Assembly: GCF_032062135.1 (NCBI RefSeq)
Contig: NC_092862.1
Span: 46,255,365-46,319,364 of the forward strand
Origin: Pyxicephalus adspersus
Lineage: Eukaryota > Chordata > Amphibia > Anura > Pyxicephalidae
Direction: 5' to 3'
Length of the DNA: 64,000 nt
The position numbers and the translations under genes are program-made. The first letter of the stretch is position 1; each line of letters starts with the position of its first letter. The notes under the pieces are model-generated. The model was given only the letters and a program-made list of their open reading frames with translations. It made no database searches and was not told the DNA's origin. Shown piece after piece: positions 36,743 to 48,192 of this stretch.

Positions 36743-38489
36743 GTGGAAGACAAGGAATTCTTGAGAATCATGAGTAAAGAGTTCTATCAAGATGATTCTA
36801 ACAGCTGGGTGGCGCCGCTACCATTCCGCACTCCAAGGAAGAGAATTCCAAATAATAGACAATACGCAGATTCACGGTTCATCACTTTAGAGCGCAACCT
36901 CAACCGGAAACCGGAGATGAAGAAACATTTTGTCGACTTTATGCAGAAGGTGTTTGAGAGAGATCATGCTGAACCTGCACCCCCTCTTACACAAGGAGAA
37001 GAATGCTGGTACCTTCCGTGTTTTAGTGTCTACCATCCTCGTAAGCCTGACCAGATTAGAGTGGTCTTTGACTCAAGCGCTCGTTATGAAGGCGTTTCCC
37101 TCAATGACAATCTTCTTTCTGGACCCAATCTGAACAACAACCTCTTAGGAGTCCTGCTCCGCTTTAGACAAGAGCCGATTGCCATTATGGCCGACATTCA
37201 ACAAATGTTTCGTTGTTTCATCGTCCGTGAAGATCACAGAAACTTCCTCAGGTTCCGATGGTATCGCAACAATGATGTCGACAACGAGGTCATAGACTAT
37301 CGGATGAAAGTTCACGTGTTCGGCAATAGCCCTTCCCCCGCAGTTGCCATTTATGGACTTGGAAAAACTGCCCAAGAAGGAGAACAGGAGTTCGGGACAG
37401 ATGCACGTCAGTTTGTAGAAAGGAACTTCTACGTGGATGACGGTCTTAAGTCCCAACCTACAGAAGAAGAGGCCATTGACCTTCTCACCAGAACCCAAAA
37501 TATGCTTGCCACTGCCAACCTCAGACTACACAAAATCATCTCCAACAGCAATAAGGTAATGGGAGCATTTCCTTCCGATGATCATGCCGTCAGTGCCAAG
37601 GAATTCCAACCAGAGTCTGACCTTGCCCTCACACAACGCAGCCTTGGATTGCTATGGGATGTTAAACAAGACACGTTCACATTTCAAACATCAGCTTGCG
37701 ACAAGCCCTTCACAAAAAAGAGGAGTACTGTCTACTGTGAACAGTATCTACGACCCCTTGGGATTCATTGCACCATTTACTATACAGGGTAAGATATTAC
37801 TCAGACAACTCACTACAGAAAGCACTGATTGGGATACCCCCTTACCCAAGGAGAAACAACAAAGATGGGAATCTTGGAAACAGTCCCTCCAGACATTGGA
37901 ACAGTTTAAGATACCACGCTCTTACACTCCTGTGTCCTTGAAGAATGCCACCAGATTAGAGATTCATGTCTTTTCTGATGCATCCATGGAAGCCATAGCT
38001 GCAGTAGCTTATCTCCGAGCTGTACACTCCAACGGTGAAATAGGAGTAGGATTTGTCATCGGTAAAACCAAGCTAACTCCAGCCACCCTTTTAACTCAAA
38101 AGATCGGAATAGCTGGTATTCCTCCTCAGGACTTTCATCATACCAATGTTTACAAATACCAATGGAAACGGGTTCAACATCTTGCTAATGCATTCTAGAG
38201 TCGTTGGAAGATGAAGTACCTTTGCAACCTCCAAAGTTGCAGAAAATGGCAAGTAAGCAAACCCAACCTGCAAGTTGGACACATCGTTCTCCTCAAAGAT
38301 AAGGACGCTCATCGTAACAATTGGCCCATGGGTCTTATCACAAAGACTATTCCAAGTAACGATGGCAAGGTACGGAAAGCAGAAGTCAAGGTAACAAAAG
38401 AAGGTTCTGCTAGACACTACTTTAGACCCATAAACGAGCTAGTACTACTCCTGCCTAAACAGGAAGATGAACTCCGAACACCGGCCTGA
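36743..38489 (+). pseudogene. BEL/Pao pol remnant (reverse transcriptase, RNase H part, integrase end)
   Basis: Frame 1 (to 37792) includes VYHPRKPDQIRVVFDSSA, ADIQQMF, HVFGNSPSPAVAIYG and FYVDDGL, which are Pao reverse transcriptase motifs; YVDD is at 37430-37441. Around the A6 run at 37714-37719 the reading moves to another frame, which continues with the start of the RNase H region (FSDAS) to about 38100. At about 38100 it jumps to the integrase C-terminal tail, which runs to 38489 (VGHIVLLKD, NWPMGLITK), with one stop at 38196. The central integrase with its catalytic acidic residues is deleted, and no gag is present. Confidence 0.88.
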
Positions 38490-38741
38490 TACAAAGGGAG
38501 GTAAGAAGGATTGGTGCTGTTGCTGCCTTCCCCTCTGAAGATGGACTCACGAAACTATCTTCTTCTCACCGTTCCATACTACAAGAACACTTCTTCAAGT
38601 ACTGTAGTAATGTTTTTTCTTGTTGATGCCTTTGTTATTCTTTTTTGTTGCAGGTGTTTCAGTACAAACATCTGTTATCCATGGACTTGAACAAAGTTAT
38701 TTTTGATAATGTTATTAGAAATCATAGATTTCGACGGGGAG

Positions 38742-39087
38742 TGTCATGTTACACATGCATGGTTTGCCTTTCATTATGTGTGTCCCTTCTCTCTTCCCCT
38801 AGCTTTTGCTTAGTCTCTTGTCTCCTCCCCTCTTCTTCATTCTGTCATCCACTCTCATCTCAGTTGCATGCTACTGTTAGCTACCACAGCATGATTTTTT
38901 GACCTATCCATCTGTTCATCGGTGTATGATCTGCACAGTTTGGAATAAACTTCTTCAAGATCTACAAGGTGTCCTTTGGATTGAGTCACTGTCAGCCAAT
39001 TCACCTAAGACTGCAGTTATAGCCATCTCATCACAACTGTAAGTTATCGAGATCACATTGTAGTGCTTAGACTGGAGAGGCAGAACA
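38742..39087 (+). repeat. BEL/Pao 3' LTR
   Basis: It begins TGTCATGTTACACATGC and ends GGCAGAACA, followed at once by the duplicated GCTAC. It is the partner of 36397-36742. The open frame at 38645-38902 is LTR sequence, not a gene. Confidence 0.93.
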
Positions 39088-39470
39088 GCTACTGACATCA
39101 CTTTCCGAGCCTTAGAACATTTATAGTGACTTTGTAAAAGCGTTCCACAGGACCATTTACTAGTTCAGTCCACTAGTTTTCAGAATGTGCAGCCAACCCT
39201 ACATTAGGAACACCACACTTCTGCTCCCTGCTTTCTCTGTGGTATAAAGTCCATTTATCTGGCAGGATCCAATAGGCATTCTATCTATAGCTCCATTGGG
39301 ACAATAATCACCTTTACATATTACATCAGATACCTATTAAGTTTTAACTAGTCAACTGTTCTGGCTATGTCAAAGTATGCTGGCAGCCAAAGTATGTCAT
39401 AGCGGGCCGAACCTCCCTGTACACTTAAAGAGCAGTATTTAAGTAATCACATGAGAAGAAATGTCTAGAG

Positions 39471-39746
39471 CAGTGTTTCCCGTCCTTCTTATCATGGGGG
39501 AACCTTGAAATAATTTTCAGGTCTTGGGGAAACTCCTACTATAATTACTGTATCCATAGCTCACATTAGTGCTGGGTGGTCAGAAGGACAATTACCTCCT
39601 ACATTACTGGCCAGTGGGAAGAATGGCACCATTACAGATAGCCAAAAAGATCATTGATGTCAGTTATACTGACCTGAGAGTCACATATTGTTCATTGCTC
39701 ATGGGACCCCTGGCAATCTCTGAAGGAACCTAGTTAAGAAACACTG
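39471..39746. mobile_element. hAT-like MITE
   Basis: It starts CAGTGTTTCCC and ends AAGAAACACTG, inverted termini of hAT type. The flanks GTCTAGAG (39463-39470) and ATCTACAG (39747-39754) match at 6 of 8 bases and fit the nTCTAGAn preference of hAT target sites. A second copy is at 19809. Confidence 0.75.
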
Positions 39747-39754
39747 ATCTACAG

Positions 39755-40727
39755 CATGTTCAGCCTGCCTACCTGGGACAGAATTATTGCAAAGGAGACC
39801 AGAGCAGAACCTTGTGTCAAAAAAATAAAGCATTGTAACAGAGTTATTTAAACAGTTATATATTTAACTATTCTATAGAAACAATTGCTAAATATTGGCC
39901 TTATTCATAAAGCAAAAAACTCTCAGCAGAAGTTCTGTGATTAGAAGGGTATTTAGTCATGCTAAATGTCACATAAACATGCGGATCCACAGTTAATGAT
40001 TTTTCCAAACTGGAAAACATTTATTTGTTACTATATTATGAAGGATTTATAGAACATTGGTCACAGATCCCAAAAGGCTATCTAACATTTTTACCTTTAG
40101 AATTCCATTTAGTAATTGGTATTGTTTTGTGTTTATACCAACCAAACGTTCTATTTGTTGAGAAACAAAGCTGTATTTTCCAAATATTGATGAAATTAAT
40201 GAGGTTAACTCTGGCAAAACCACATGTCAAAATGAATATTAGAGTTTAATATTATTATTTAAGCAATAAGCAATGAAAAAAGGAATCTTGATTTTTACAA
40301 TAAAAGTTGACTTCAGAATGTTCATAAAAATGGATCTAGGGTGTGCTTTGAACAAACCTATCCATTGTAGATATTAATTACTGAGATATTGCAGATTTAA
40401 TGAGTGAAGAGAATAAAAACCTATTCTAATGTTCCAATGCAGGGTTCTTATCCAGTAAAAAAAAGTGTCAGATACCAAAGATGTGTAGCTTACCACAGGA
40501 GACCCATGGCTTTCCTTCATGTGGCATTTCCAGGATGTAGCAGTATGGTACAGTGTCAAATGAATAAATATATATATATACACATACATACATCATACAT
40601 ACAGAGAGAACGAGTGCACGAGGTGCACCTCTTTATATGTTGAGAGCAGCAATAAATTCTGGAATGGAAGTAAAACCATGGAGAGAGTGAAAATAGATGG
40701 GGATAATAAAACCAGATACATATGAAA
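39755..40727. other. Intergenic stretch, nothing recognised
   Basis: AT-rich, with a short (TA)n(CA)n tract near 40568-40595. No gene seen. Confidence 0.6.
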
Positions 40728-40729
40728 TA

Positions 40730-42242
40730 CAGTTAGGTCCATAAATATTCAGACATAGAACTTTTTTCTAATTTTGGTTCTGCACATTACCACAATTAAA
40801 AATGAAACATCTCAGATGCAGTTAACTGCAAACTTTCAGCTTTAATTTAGTGGGTTGAACAAAAAGATTGCATAAATATGCGAGGAACTAAAGCCTTTTT
40901 TTTACAAAATCACTTCATTTCAGGGGCTCCAAAGTAATTGGACAAATTAAAAAGCTGAAAATAAAATGTTCATTTCTAATACTTGGTTGAAAACCCTTTG
41001 CTGGCAATGACAGCCTGTAGTCTTGAACTCATGGTGAAATGCATGCTCAATTGGGTTCAGATCAGGTGACTGACTTGGCTATTCAAGAATATTCCACTTC
41101 TTTGCTTTAATAAACTCCTTATTGGTGGTTGGTTTGGCTGTATGTTTTGTGTCATTGTCCATCTGTATTATGACACGCCTCCCAATCAATATGACTGCAT
41201 TTAGCTGGATTTGAGCAGACAGTATGTCTCTGAACACCTCAGAATTCATTCGGCTGCTTCTATCCTGTGTCACATCATGGATAAACACTAGTGTCCCAGT
41301 GCCACTGGCAGCCATGCATGCCCAAGCCATCACACTGCCTCCGCCATGTTTTACAGATGATGTGCTATGCTTTGGATCATGAGCTGTTCCACACCTTCTC
41401 CATACTTTTTTTTTTGCCATCATTCTGGTAAGGGTTGATCTTGGTTTCATCTGTCCAAACATTGTTTTTACAGAACTGTGCTGGCTTTTTTAGATGTTTT
41501 TTGAGAAGTCCAATCTAGTCGTTCTATTCTTGGGACTTATGAGCGGCTTGCACCTTGCAGTGCACCCTCTGTATTTACTTTCATGCAGTCTTCTCTTTAT
41601 GGTAGACTTGGATATCGATACGCCTACTTCCTGGAGAGTGTTGTGAAGGGGTTTCTCTTCACCATGGAAATGATTCTGCGATCATCCACCACTGTTGTCT
41701 TCCGTGGAGGTCCAGGTCTTTTGACGTTGCTGAGTTCACCAGTGCTTTGTTTCTTTCTCATGATGTACCAAGCTGTAGATGTTGCCACTCTTAATATTGT
41801 AACATATTCTCGGATGGGTTTTTTCTGTTTTTGCAACCTAATGATTGCTTGTTTCACCTGCATGGAGAGCTCCTCTGACCGCATGTTGTCTGTTCACAGC
41901 AAAATCTTCTACATACAAGCCCCCCCCCCTCAAATCAACTCCAGGACTTTTATCTTCTTAATTGATAATGACATAATGAAGGAATTGCCCACACCAGCCC
42001 ATGAAAAAGCCTTTCAGTCAATTGTTCAATTACTTTTGAGCCCCTGAAATGAAGTGATTGTGTAAAAAAAGGCTTTAGTTCCTCACATTTTTCCAATCTT
42101 TTTGTTCAACCCACTGAATTAAAGCTGAAAGTCTGCAGTTCAACTGCATCTGAGTTGTTTCATTTAAAATTAATTGTGTGTAATGTACAGAACCAAAATT
42201 AGATAAAAGTTTTCTCTGTCCAAATAGTTATGGTCCTAACTG
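40730..42242 (-). mobile_element. Tc1-type transposon, full length, inactive
   Basis: CAGTTAGGTCC at 40730 and its inverse GGACCTAACTG ending at 42242 are flanked by TA on both sides (40728-40729 and 42243-42244), the Tc1/mariner target. Inverted repeats extend about 217 bp inward (to about 40946 and from about 42023), including TCAGATGCAGTT and CACTTCATTTCAGGGGCTC. Length 1513 bp is typical of Tc1 elements. One transposase gene lies inside on the minus strand, broken. Confidence 0.93.
41040..41884 (-). pseudogene. Tc1 transposase pseudogene
   Basis: The N-terminal part (41884-41624) has the helix-turn-helix DNA-binding region and a KRPGPPRKT linker like the GRPR motif of Tc1 proteins. The C-terminal part (41462-41079) has HGGGSVMAWACMA and QMDNDTKHTAK, the latter with the second catalytic Asp. 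The stretch between, which should hold the first Asp, is out of frame. After WNILE a TAG stands where Trp is usual, just before PSQSPDLNPIEH with the third acidic residue. At least one frameshift and one nonsense change have killed the gene. The + strand 154-codon open frame at 41583-42047 is its shadow. Confidence 0.88.
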
Positions 42243-42244
42243 TA

Positions 42245-43080
42245 TGCCATATGAAACTTTGTATTTAAGGGTGGCTTGGGCCATCACTCTTTCAAAGATT
42301 ATTAAAACAAAGGGCACTGAAATATCTGGTGATGTAATAGTCTGTATTGAAGTTTTTGCATTCACACATCATGCTGTCTTTGGTATACTTAAATGATATG
42401 GCTGTATTGTAAAAATCTCCCCTTTTATATAATGCAGTTATTTAAAAACTAATCCTAGAATTAGCTCTTGGAGAAAGCATACTGCCTTCTTTATATACAT
42501 AGTTACTTATGCAACCATACTACCCAACTATGGAAAGTAGTGTGGTTGCGCTTATCATAGTAAGTCTTGTGTCCCATAACAATTTCCTGTACTCATTTCC
42601 CCCTATAGTAAATGGCTTTGCTTAGCTGTCAATGTCCAAAGCTTGCCAAAAATTAGAGAAAAACAAATCACATTTTAAAATTTTGGAGGGTTGTTATACC
42701 TCCATAGTCGCTGGTCCATAGGTGACATTATAGTAAATTCAGTCCTGGCTGCAAATACATTCTACATGTCAACCGCTGAGAAGGAAAAAAACAAAGTTAA
42801 AACAGTACATAAAACAGGGTTTAACAGCCCAGGTACATTTATGAAAATATGTGTAACGTGATAAATCCATGTCCTAACCAATGCTTTATACTTTGTTATA
42901 ACATCAAATAAACATGACAAGCTGGTTCTGAAACTATGCATAGAAGTACATGTTACAGATAAAGTCTTAATCTTTCTACCTATTAGGTCAGGTTAGGAGG
43001 TAGAACCAGCTGTTCAGTTCTAAGTAGAGGGGAGGAGAAACATCAGGCACCCTTGTACAAGTACAGTACCTTTAATTATA
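42245..43080. other. Intergenic stretch, nothing recognised
   Basis: AT-rich. No gene or assignable repeat seen. Confidence 0.55.
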
Positions 43081-43205
43081 ATTATTAATTATTATTATTA
43101 TTATAAATAAACAGGATTTATATAGCACCAATAAGTTATGCAGCGCTGTACATTAAATAGGGGCTAAAAATGATAGACAGTCTGTGACCCCGAAGAGGGA
43201 TCTTC
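43081..43205 (-). mobile_element. L2-like LINE 3' end, short copy
   Basis: An (ATT)n tract is followed by CAGGATTTATATAGCACCAA and GCAGCGCTGTACATTAAATA, the same 3' end as at 24.05 and 59.8 kb. About 125 bp survive. Confidence 0.75.
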
Positions 43206-43273
43206 CATGAAAAAAATATATGTTGGACTTAAAGGTCAATATGCTGTTTTTTTACTATTAGGGCACAGAAAGA

Positions 43274-43310
43274 GGTTGTGTGTGTGTGTGTGTGTGTGGG
43301 GGGGGGGGGT
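43274..43310. repeat. (TG)n microsatellite joined to a G-run
   Basis: About 11 TG units (43276-43298) run directly into 12 consecutive G, ending at 43309. Confidence 0.9.
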
Positions 43311-43667
43311 GTAGGTTTTTAGGTTTCCCTTTTTAGACAGGGAATGGGAGTATCTTATTGATAATTATTAGATGATCTGAGGAGTAATGTGTAATTAGTA
43401 AGTAATTAGTACCTTCAATTAAAATAAACATCTGTACTTGTTATAGGGCAAACAAATGTACATGTACTGAAGCCTACGTTTCCACAATTCCTCTTTGGTA
43501 CAAAGGGTATGATAGACTGAAGAATAGGAACATCTACTATTTTTGAACCTCTTCTAGAAAACCAGCCCAATCATCAGAACAGGAGATTGTACACTTGTTT
43601 GTCTTCTTAGGACAGAATTTATAGGTGTTTTAGGTTGGAGTGTATTCTGAGATTAGGATAATGTTTC

Positions 43668-44075
43668 TTAAAGCGTACCTAAGTTCAGAATTTTCACTTT
43701 ACATAAAAGGGTAGAGAGTCAGAGAATGAATAAGAGCGCAGAGCCTCCCGGGATACCTACGTCACGCATCCCGGGAGGCTCTTGCATGCCTTTTTGTCAA
43801 AAAGGAAAACAAATTGCCAATCTCACGCATGTGCAGTGAGATCAGCTAGTTTGTTTTCCCTCCCATGTCACCTGATCTTGCGCCTGGGTCAGGTGACGTA
43901 GGAAGAAGTCGTCAGAAGAATAGAAGAAAATGGCGGCGCCGGCACGAAGACAGATGCCAGGACAACCTGGGACCTGGTAGAAGAGACCTCCTGATGTATC
44001 GGACTGCTCTGCGGGATTGAACAGGAAGTGTAATTTTGTTGTTATGGGGTAATTTTGAGTTTAGTTCCTCTTTAA
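43668..44075. mobile_element. TTAA-bounded non-autonomous element with hairpins
   Basis: TTAA at 43668-43671 and 44072-44075 bound a block whose ends are loosely inverted (TTAAAGCGTACCTAAGTTC against the inverse of GAGTTTAGTTCCTCTTTAA). A TTAA target suggests a piggyBac-like or Kolobok-like MITE. The interior is GC-rich and has several short inverted repeats, the best with 15-bp arms at 43740-43754 and 43768-43782. No ORF with motifs. Confidence 0.6.
43740..43782. repeat. Strong GC-rich hairpin
   Basis: AGAGCCTCCCGGGAT and its exact inverse ATCCCGGGAGGCTCT are separated by 13 bases. Both arms contain CCCGGG. Confidence 0.9.
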
Positions 44076-46490
44076 TTAAAGAGGAACTGTTTCCTTCATT
44101 GCATTACTACAAACAGGCCCCCAATGCATTGAAATGGAGGATGAAAAAATATGTACAGTTTGCATTGCAGTGTGCTCCATCCAGGGTGCATTGTCAGCTA
44201 CAGTACTTGACCCACACACCCATGTAAGTTATATAGCATCCATTTGAATTGTTTGGACTTTTCAGTATGAATTTTTTTGCTTTGAGGGGGTATTTTGCTA
44301 TAAAACAGCTCTTATTACCCTTGTGCACAAGTTTCTAAGAAACTGACATTTCCATACCTTCAGTGTTTGGAAAACAAAAGTTCTGATGTTCCAAGAATGT
44401 GCATTTTACATCTGGTACTAATATGTCATGAAACCATGAGGTGCTCTGCTGCAATCAGACTGAACAAACAGCAAACCATTTCTTAAAGTAAACCAGTCAC
44501 TAAAAATGTTAACTGGAACACAATTGTTCCCAAAACGAGTTAATAATAATAATGTTTATTCCACGTCAGGGATCATCTATTTAAATTTGTGTCATGCAAA
44601 GTACGGGCCTTTTTTTTTTTTCGAAAAACGTACCCCTGCTTTTCTTAATGGAATTTCTCCATCAGTCATCACAGCATCATGAGTGTGGCTTGCTCATGAA
44701 AGGGATGTATTCCTTAGGAAGAATGGCATTTTAGTAAAACCAATAATAAAATATTTTTTTTTGTAATAGATACAGATACATTTGTCACAGAGATAGTACT
44801 TTGTATAAGAAAATGCTCCCTGAGAGTTTTTGCATTTTTGTAGGCTAAAGGTATTCCTGTTTTCCAGGTGTTTAACTGTCTAATTATAATATAAAATTGT
44901 AGAATTGATCATTTTCTTTTTGTAACAAAGTTTTGTTCTTTTAGCTCAATATTAAAGGGCAGTTCCACACAATAATCAGTGGATTTACTAAATCTTCACA
45001 GCAAACACATCAACTGTGCCAGTTTCCTTCGATCCACGTTCTCTGCATTAAACCGTAACACTAATTCAGCAGTAATTCACATTATTACACATTATTATAT
45101 AATTACATTGTGAATGCAATGTGAGAAAATAACACTAACAATTAAATGTACTTCCAATAAAGAAAACATACTCCACAGACACAAAACAACTGTTTTCTAC
45201 ATAGGCTCCAAGTATTTCAGACCTTGTTCGTGTACTGATGGGTAGTCTACAACCTTGTAATCAAGACATTTAGTTGAGATCTAGTAGGCAAGGCCTGTAT
45301 CAAGGCCCATTAATGAGGACCCAGTGATGTACATATGCCAAGATAAAGGTGGGTGAATAGAAGCAGGTTTTATTGTACTAAAGGAAGGCCAGATTGATGA
45401 ATCTGGATCAGAAAGATGAGAAGCCGTTGGGCTCATGTAACATAATGCAGAGAATCTGGAAGCAAGTTAGCCGACCTGGTACATGGTGTTGGGAGTCTTG
45501 TAGAGGAGCTGCAGATATTGCTGCCAAACACGATCTACCAGTCCTGCAGATTCTACTCTAGCAAGTATAGGATTGGCTCTGTCTTAGTAACACCAGCTCC
45601 AGGCACCAGCACCATATCGACACAGCCTGGGCCTGGTAGTGTCTGCTCAGAGGCGAGCATACACGGTTTGATCTCATGTGCACTAATCACGGCTTGAAAA
45701 ACTCTTTCCCCTCCATCTGGGTATGACTTAACAGGTGTTTGGATGCCAAGCTAGTGAGTTCAATGGAGAAGCAGTGGGAGCTCTTCCAGATTGCATGCTC
45801 ATGCTGTGAGGTTCAGGCCACCCACCCCATTGTGAGTGCAATTTGTGTTTCACCAATCACATGCAATCTTCCAAGATGGGTTTGAATTGGATTGCAGCTG
45901 TACTTCCCCATCCACTCTTACAGAGTGCCATAGACCATTGTTATAGGACACTACCTGTTGTAACAGATGGCATATTTACTGCCGGCCATTCTGGTTCTTC
46001 CTGCCAGCTGCTACGCTGGTACTGCAGTGCAGTGGTAGAACACATGACAGCAAGTGGTGGGGGTACAATATAGTTATACTTTCATTATTGTATCATGAAT
46101 AATGTTTTACATATAAGACAAGCTACTGCATTGTAACTGCACAGTTAAATTTACAACAATTGTATAAAAAAAAAAAAACTTTGCATAGCCAATTTCTAGT
46201 TCAAAGCAGACTAAAAAAAAAAAAAAGTCTTAATCAGCAATTTTGAGGAATCGCATGATTTTTCCAAGAAAAAAAAACAATCCGCCCACTTGTACTTAGA
46301 TCACCCATTTTCATCTGGGACAACTGATGTGGTTCATATAAAAACACATGGGACAAATCCATTACACAAAATAAACACCTGGAAAACAAGAATACATCTA
46401 TCTATGAGACTAAACATATGACTAAACAGATACATTCTTTAAAGACAAGCACCAATATAGTAATTCATAGGGAGAAAATATCAAAGCATG
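44076..46490. other. Intergenic stretch, no gene recognised
   Basis: Bases 45210-46070 are less AT-rich and look like old repeat or degraded sequence. Open frames of 60-80 codons have no motif. Confidence 0.5.
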
Positions 46491-46494
46491 TTCT

Positions 46495-46785
46495 ATTATT
46501 ATATACTATTTATATAGCACTGACATATTACCCTGCACTTTATTAGGTCCAGTCATGTCACTAGCTGTCCCTCAAAGGAGCTCCCAATCTAATGTCCCTA
46601 ACATAGTCATATGTCTTTAATACAGTCTAAGGCCAATTTTGGGGGGAAGCCAATTAACCTTACTGCATGTATTTGGAATGTGGGAGGAAACCCACACAAA
46701 CATGAGGAAACTGTGCAAACTCCATACAGATAGTGTCCTGGCCGAGATTTGAACCTCTGAGCTACCATGCTGTCCATGTATAATA
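46495..46785 (-). repeat. Old LINE-derived interspersed repeat
   Basis: ATTATATACTATTTATATAG resembles the inverse of a LINE 3' end. It is followed by the widely seen vertebrate repeat text GGAATGTGGGAGGAAACCC, ATGAGGAAACTGTGCAAACT and GAGATTTGAACC. A related fragment is at 55015. Class is inferred from the 3' end only. Confidence 0.55.
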
Positions 46786-47968
46786 CTGGAAAGTATTATT
46801 TCCTCATTTAAACAATAGGTAAAATAAAGGTTAAGGCCAGCCAATTTGTCACAGATGTACAGGCACCTCCCAAGTGTCGACTGTGCTTTCACTACACACA
46901 TTCAGCATCCCACAGTACGCATTAGAAGCTGAAGCAATTAGCCAGAAAATTGGACAGTCTCAATTTGAAGTTCGGGGGCGTACAGGGCGACTACATGTTG
47001 GTACAATACATTTATGTTCCACTGACATGGACTGACATTTATATCTTCTCTATGAACATGTTTTGGGATATGGGAATGTTTATAGTGTCAGTAAGCGACA
47101 AGATAATTTGTTTTTTTTTTTTATCAGAAACGTCTTTTTTTGCACTAGATTTCATAATCGGTAATAGGAGGGCATCTCAAGTTAGAAAACGCTCTAGAAC
47201 TAGAATTTAGATATTTTCTGGTAAGTCCTTCAATGTATCAAGATTTTCTTAGCATTGTGTTACACATTTACCATTCTCTTTTTTAAATTCAGGAAGTAGG
47301 AGAAAATATAGGCACTGTTTAAACATCATGTGGATAACCATACCACATAGTAAAACACAAACATTTCTGAAAAAGGAGTAGATGTACTAGAATCAAGATT
47401 TTTGTATCTCTCAATACAATTGTATAATAAAGTTACATTTATAAGATTACCAAGTGGTTGAAAAAATGTAATGACAATTGACAACAAATTTCCTATAAGA
47501 TTTTAGTAGTAAATCCGAGATTTACCACAAATATTGTCATGTGTTTGAGATTATTAACCCAACTGGAACTCATATGTTGTAATTCTCTGGTAAATTCAAT
47601 AAGATATTACATATCTCAGAATGTATTTTAAAAAAATAATAATCTTCTCTTTGAAGAATTGACCTAATAAGTGACATAAATACTTTAGTATGGCATACAG
47701 ATGTTGGAAATGACCAGGTATGATACAATGGAAACTTGGAGCCATGACCTATTCCCCTGAATAATGAACACTGCTCATCAATGACAAACTTACCTGCTGG
47801 TCCCAGTACCTTCTTTGAAACATAGAAGAACCTTTCAGTAGCTTATTCTGCAAGTGCTGCAATAAAAAAACGCTCCTGAAGCTTTAGTGAAGCAACTCGT
47901 TCAAAAATGAGCTGTCTGTTGCAGGTAAGAAGAAACATTTTCATCTGTCCTTTCCACCCCAGCAATTA
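46786..47968. other. Intergenic stretch, nothing recognised
   Basis: AT-rich. No gene seen. Confidence 0.55.
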
Positions 47969-48192
47969 GGCTACGTATACACATCCAATGGTTCTCGTCC
48001 GAAATCGGATGAGAATCTGGCATGGAACAGCGCCCGTCGTCCAGATGACTTTTCTGGCGGATCCACAGACAACGAATGATCGTAATGGAAGCAAAGGGGG
48101 AAGAGTGCCCTTTCCATAGAGCTGAACGGTGCTGCATGTACAACACTCTTTCATGCATCGTGCAGTCCTTAGTTACGTGTGTACCCAGCCTT
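47969..48192. mobile_element. TIR element of the GGCTAxGTACACACGT family
   Basis: It starts AGGCTACGTATACACAT and ends ACGTGTGTACCCAGCCT. The interior shares TCCATAGAGC, GAACGGTGCTG and CATGCATCGTGCAGTC with the copy at 26727. Confidence 0.7.

Larger units (their letters stand above)
36397..39087 (+). mobile_element. BEL/Pao-type LTR retrotransposon, young, internally deleted
   Basis: Two 346-bp direct repeats, 36397-36742 and 38742-39087, start TG and end CA. They differ at only about three positions. GCTAC is duplicated at 36392-36396 and 39088-39092, the 5-bp duplication usual for BEL/Pao. The 2.0-kb interior codes for Pao-type reverse transcriptase with YVDD, part of RNase H and the very end of integrase. 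Gag, protease and most of integrase are missing. A purine-rich tract (GACGGGGAG) lies just before the 3' LTR. With an A-run frameshift and these deletions, the copy cannot act on its own. Confidence 0.93.

Noticed and set aside
38645..38902. 85-codon open frame
   Set aside because: Mostly the 3' LTR of the BEL/Pao element; the same reading exists in the 5' LTR.
41583..42047. 154-codon open frame on + strand
   Set aside because: It lies exactly antisense to the Tc1 transposase and runs into the right inverted repeat.
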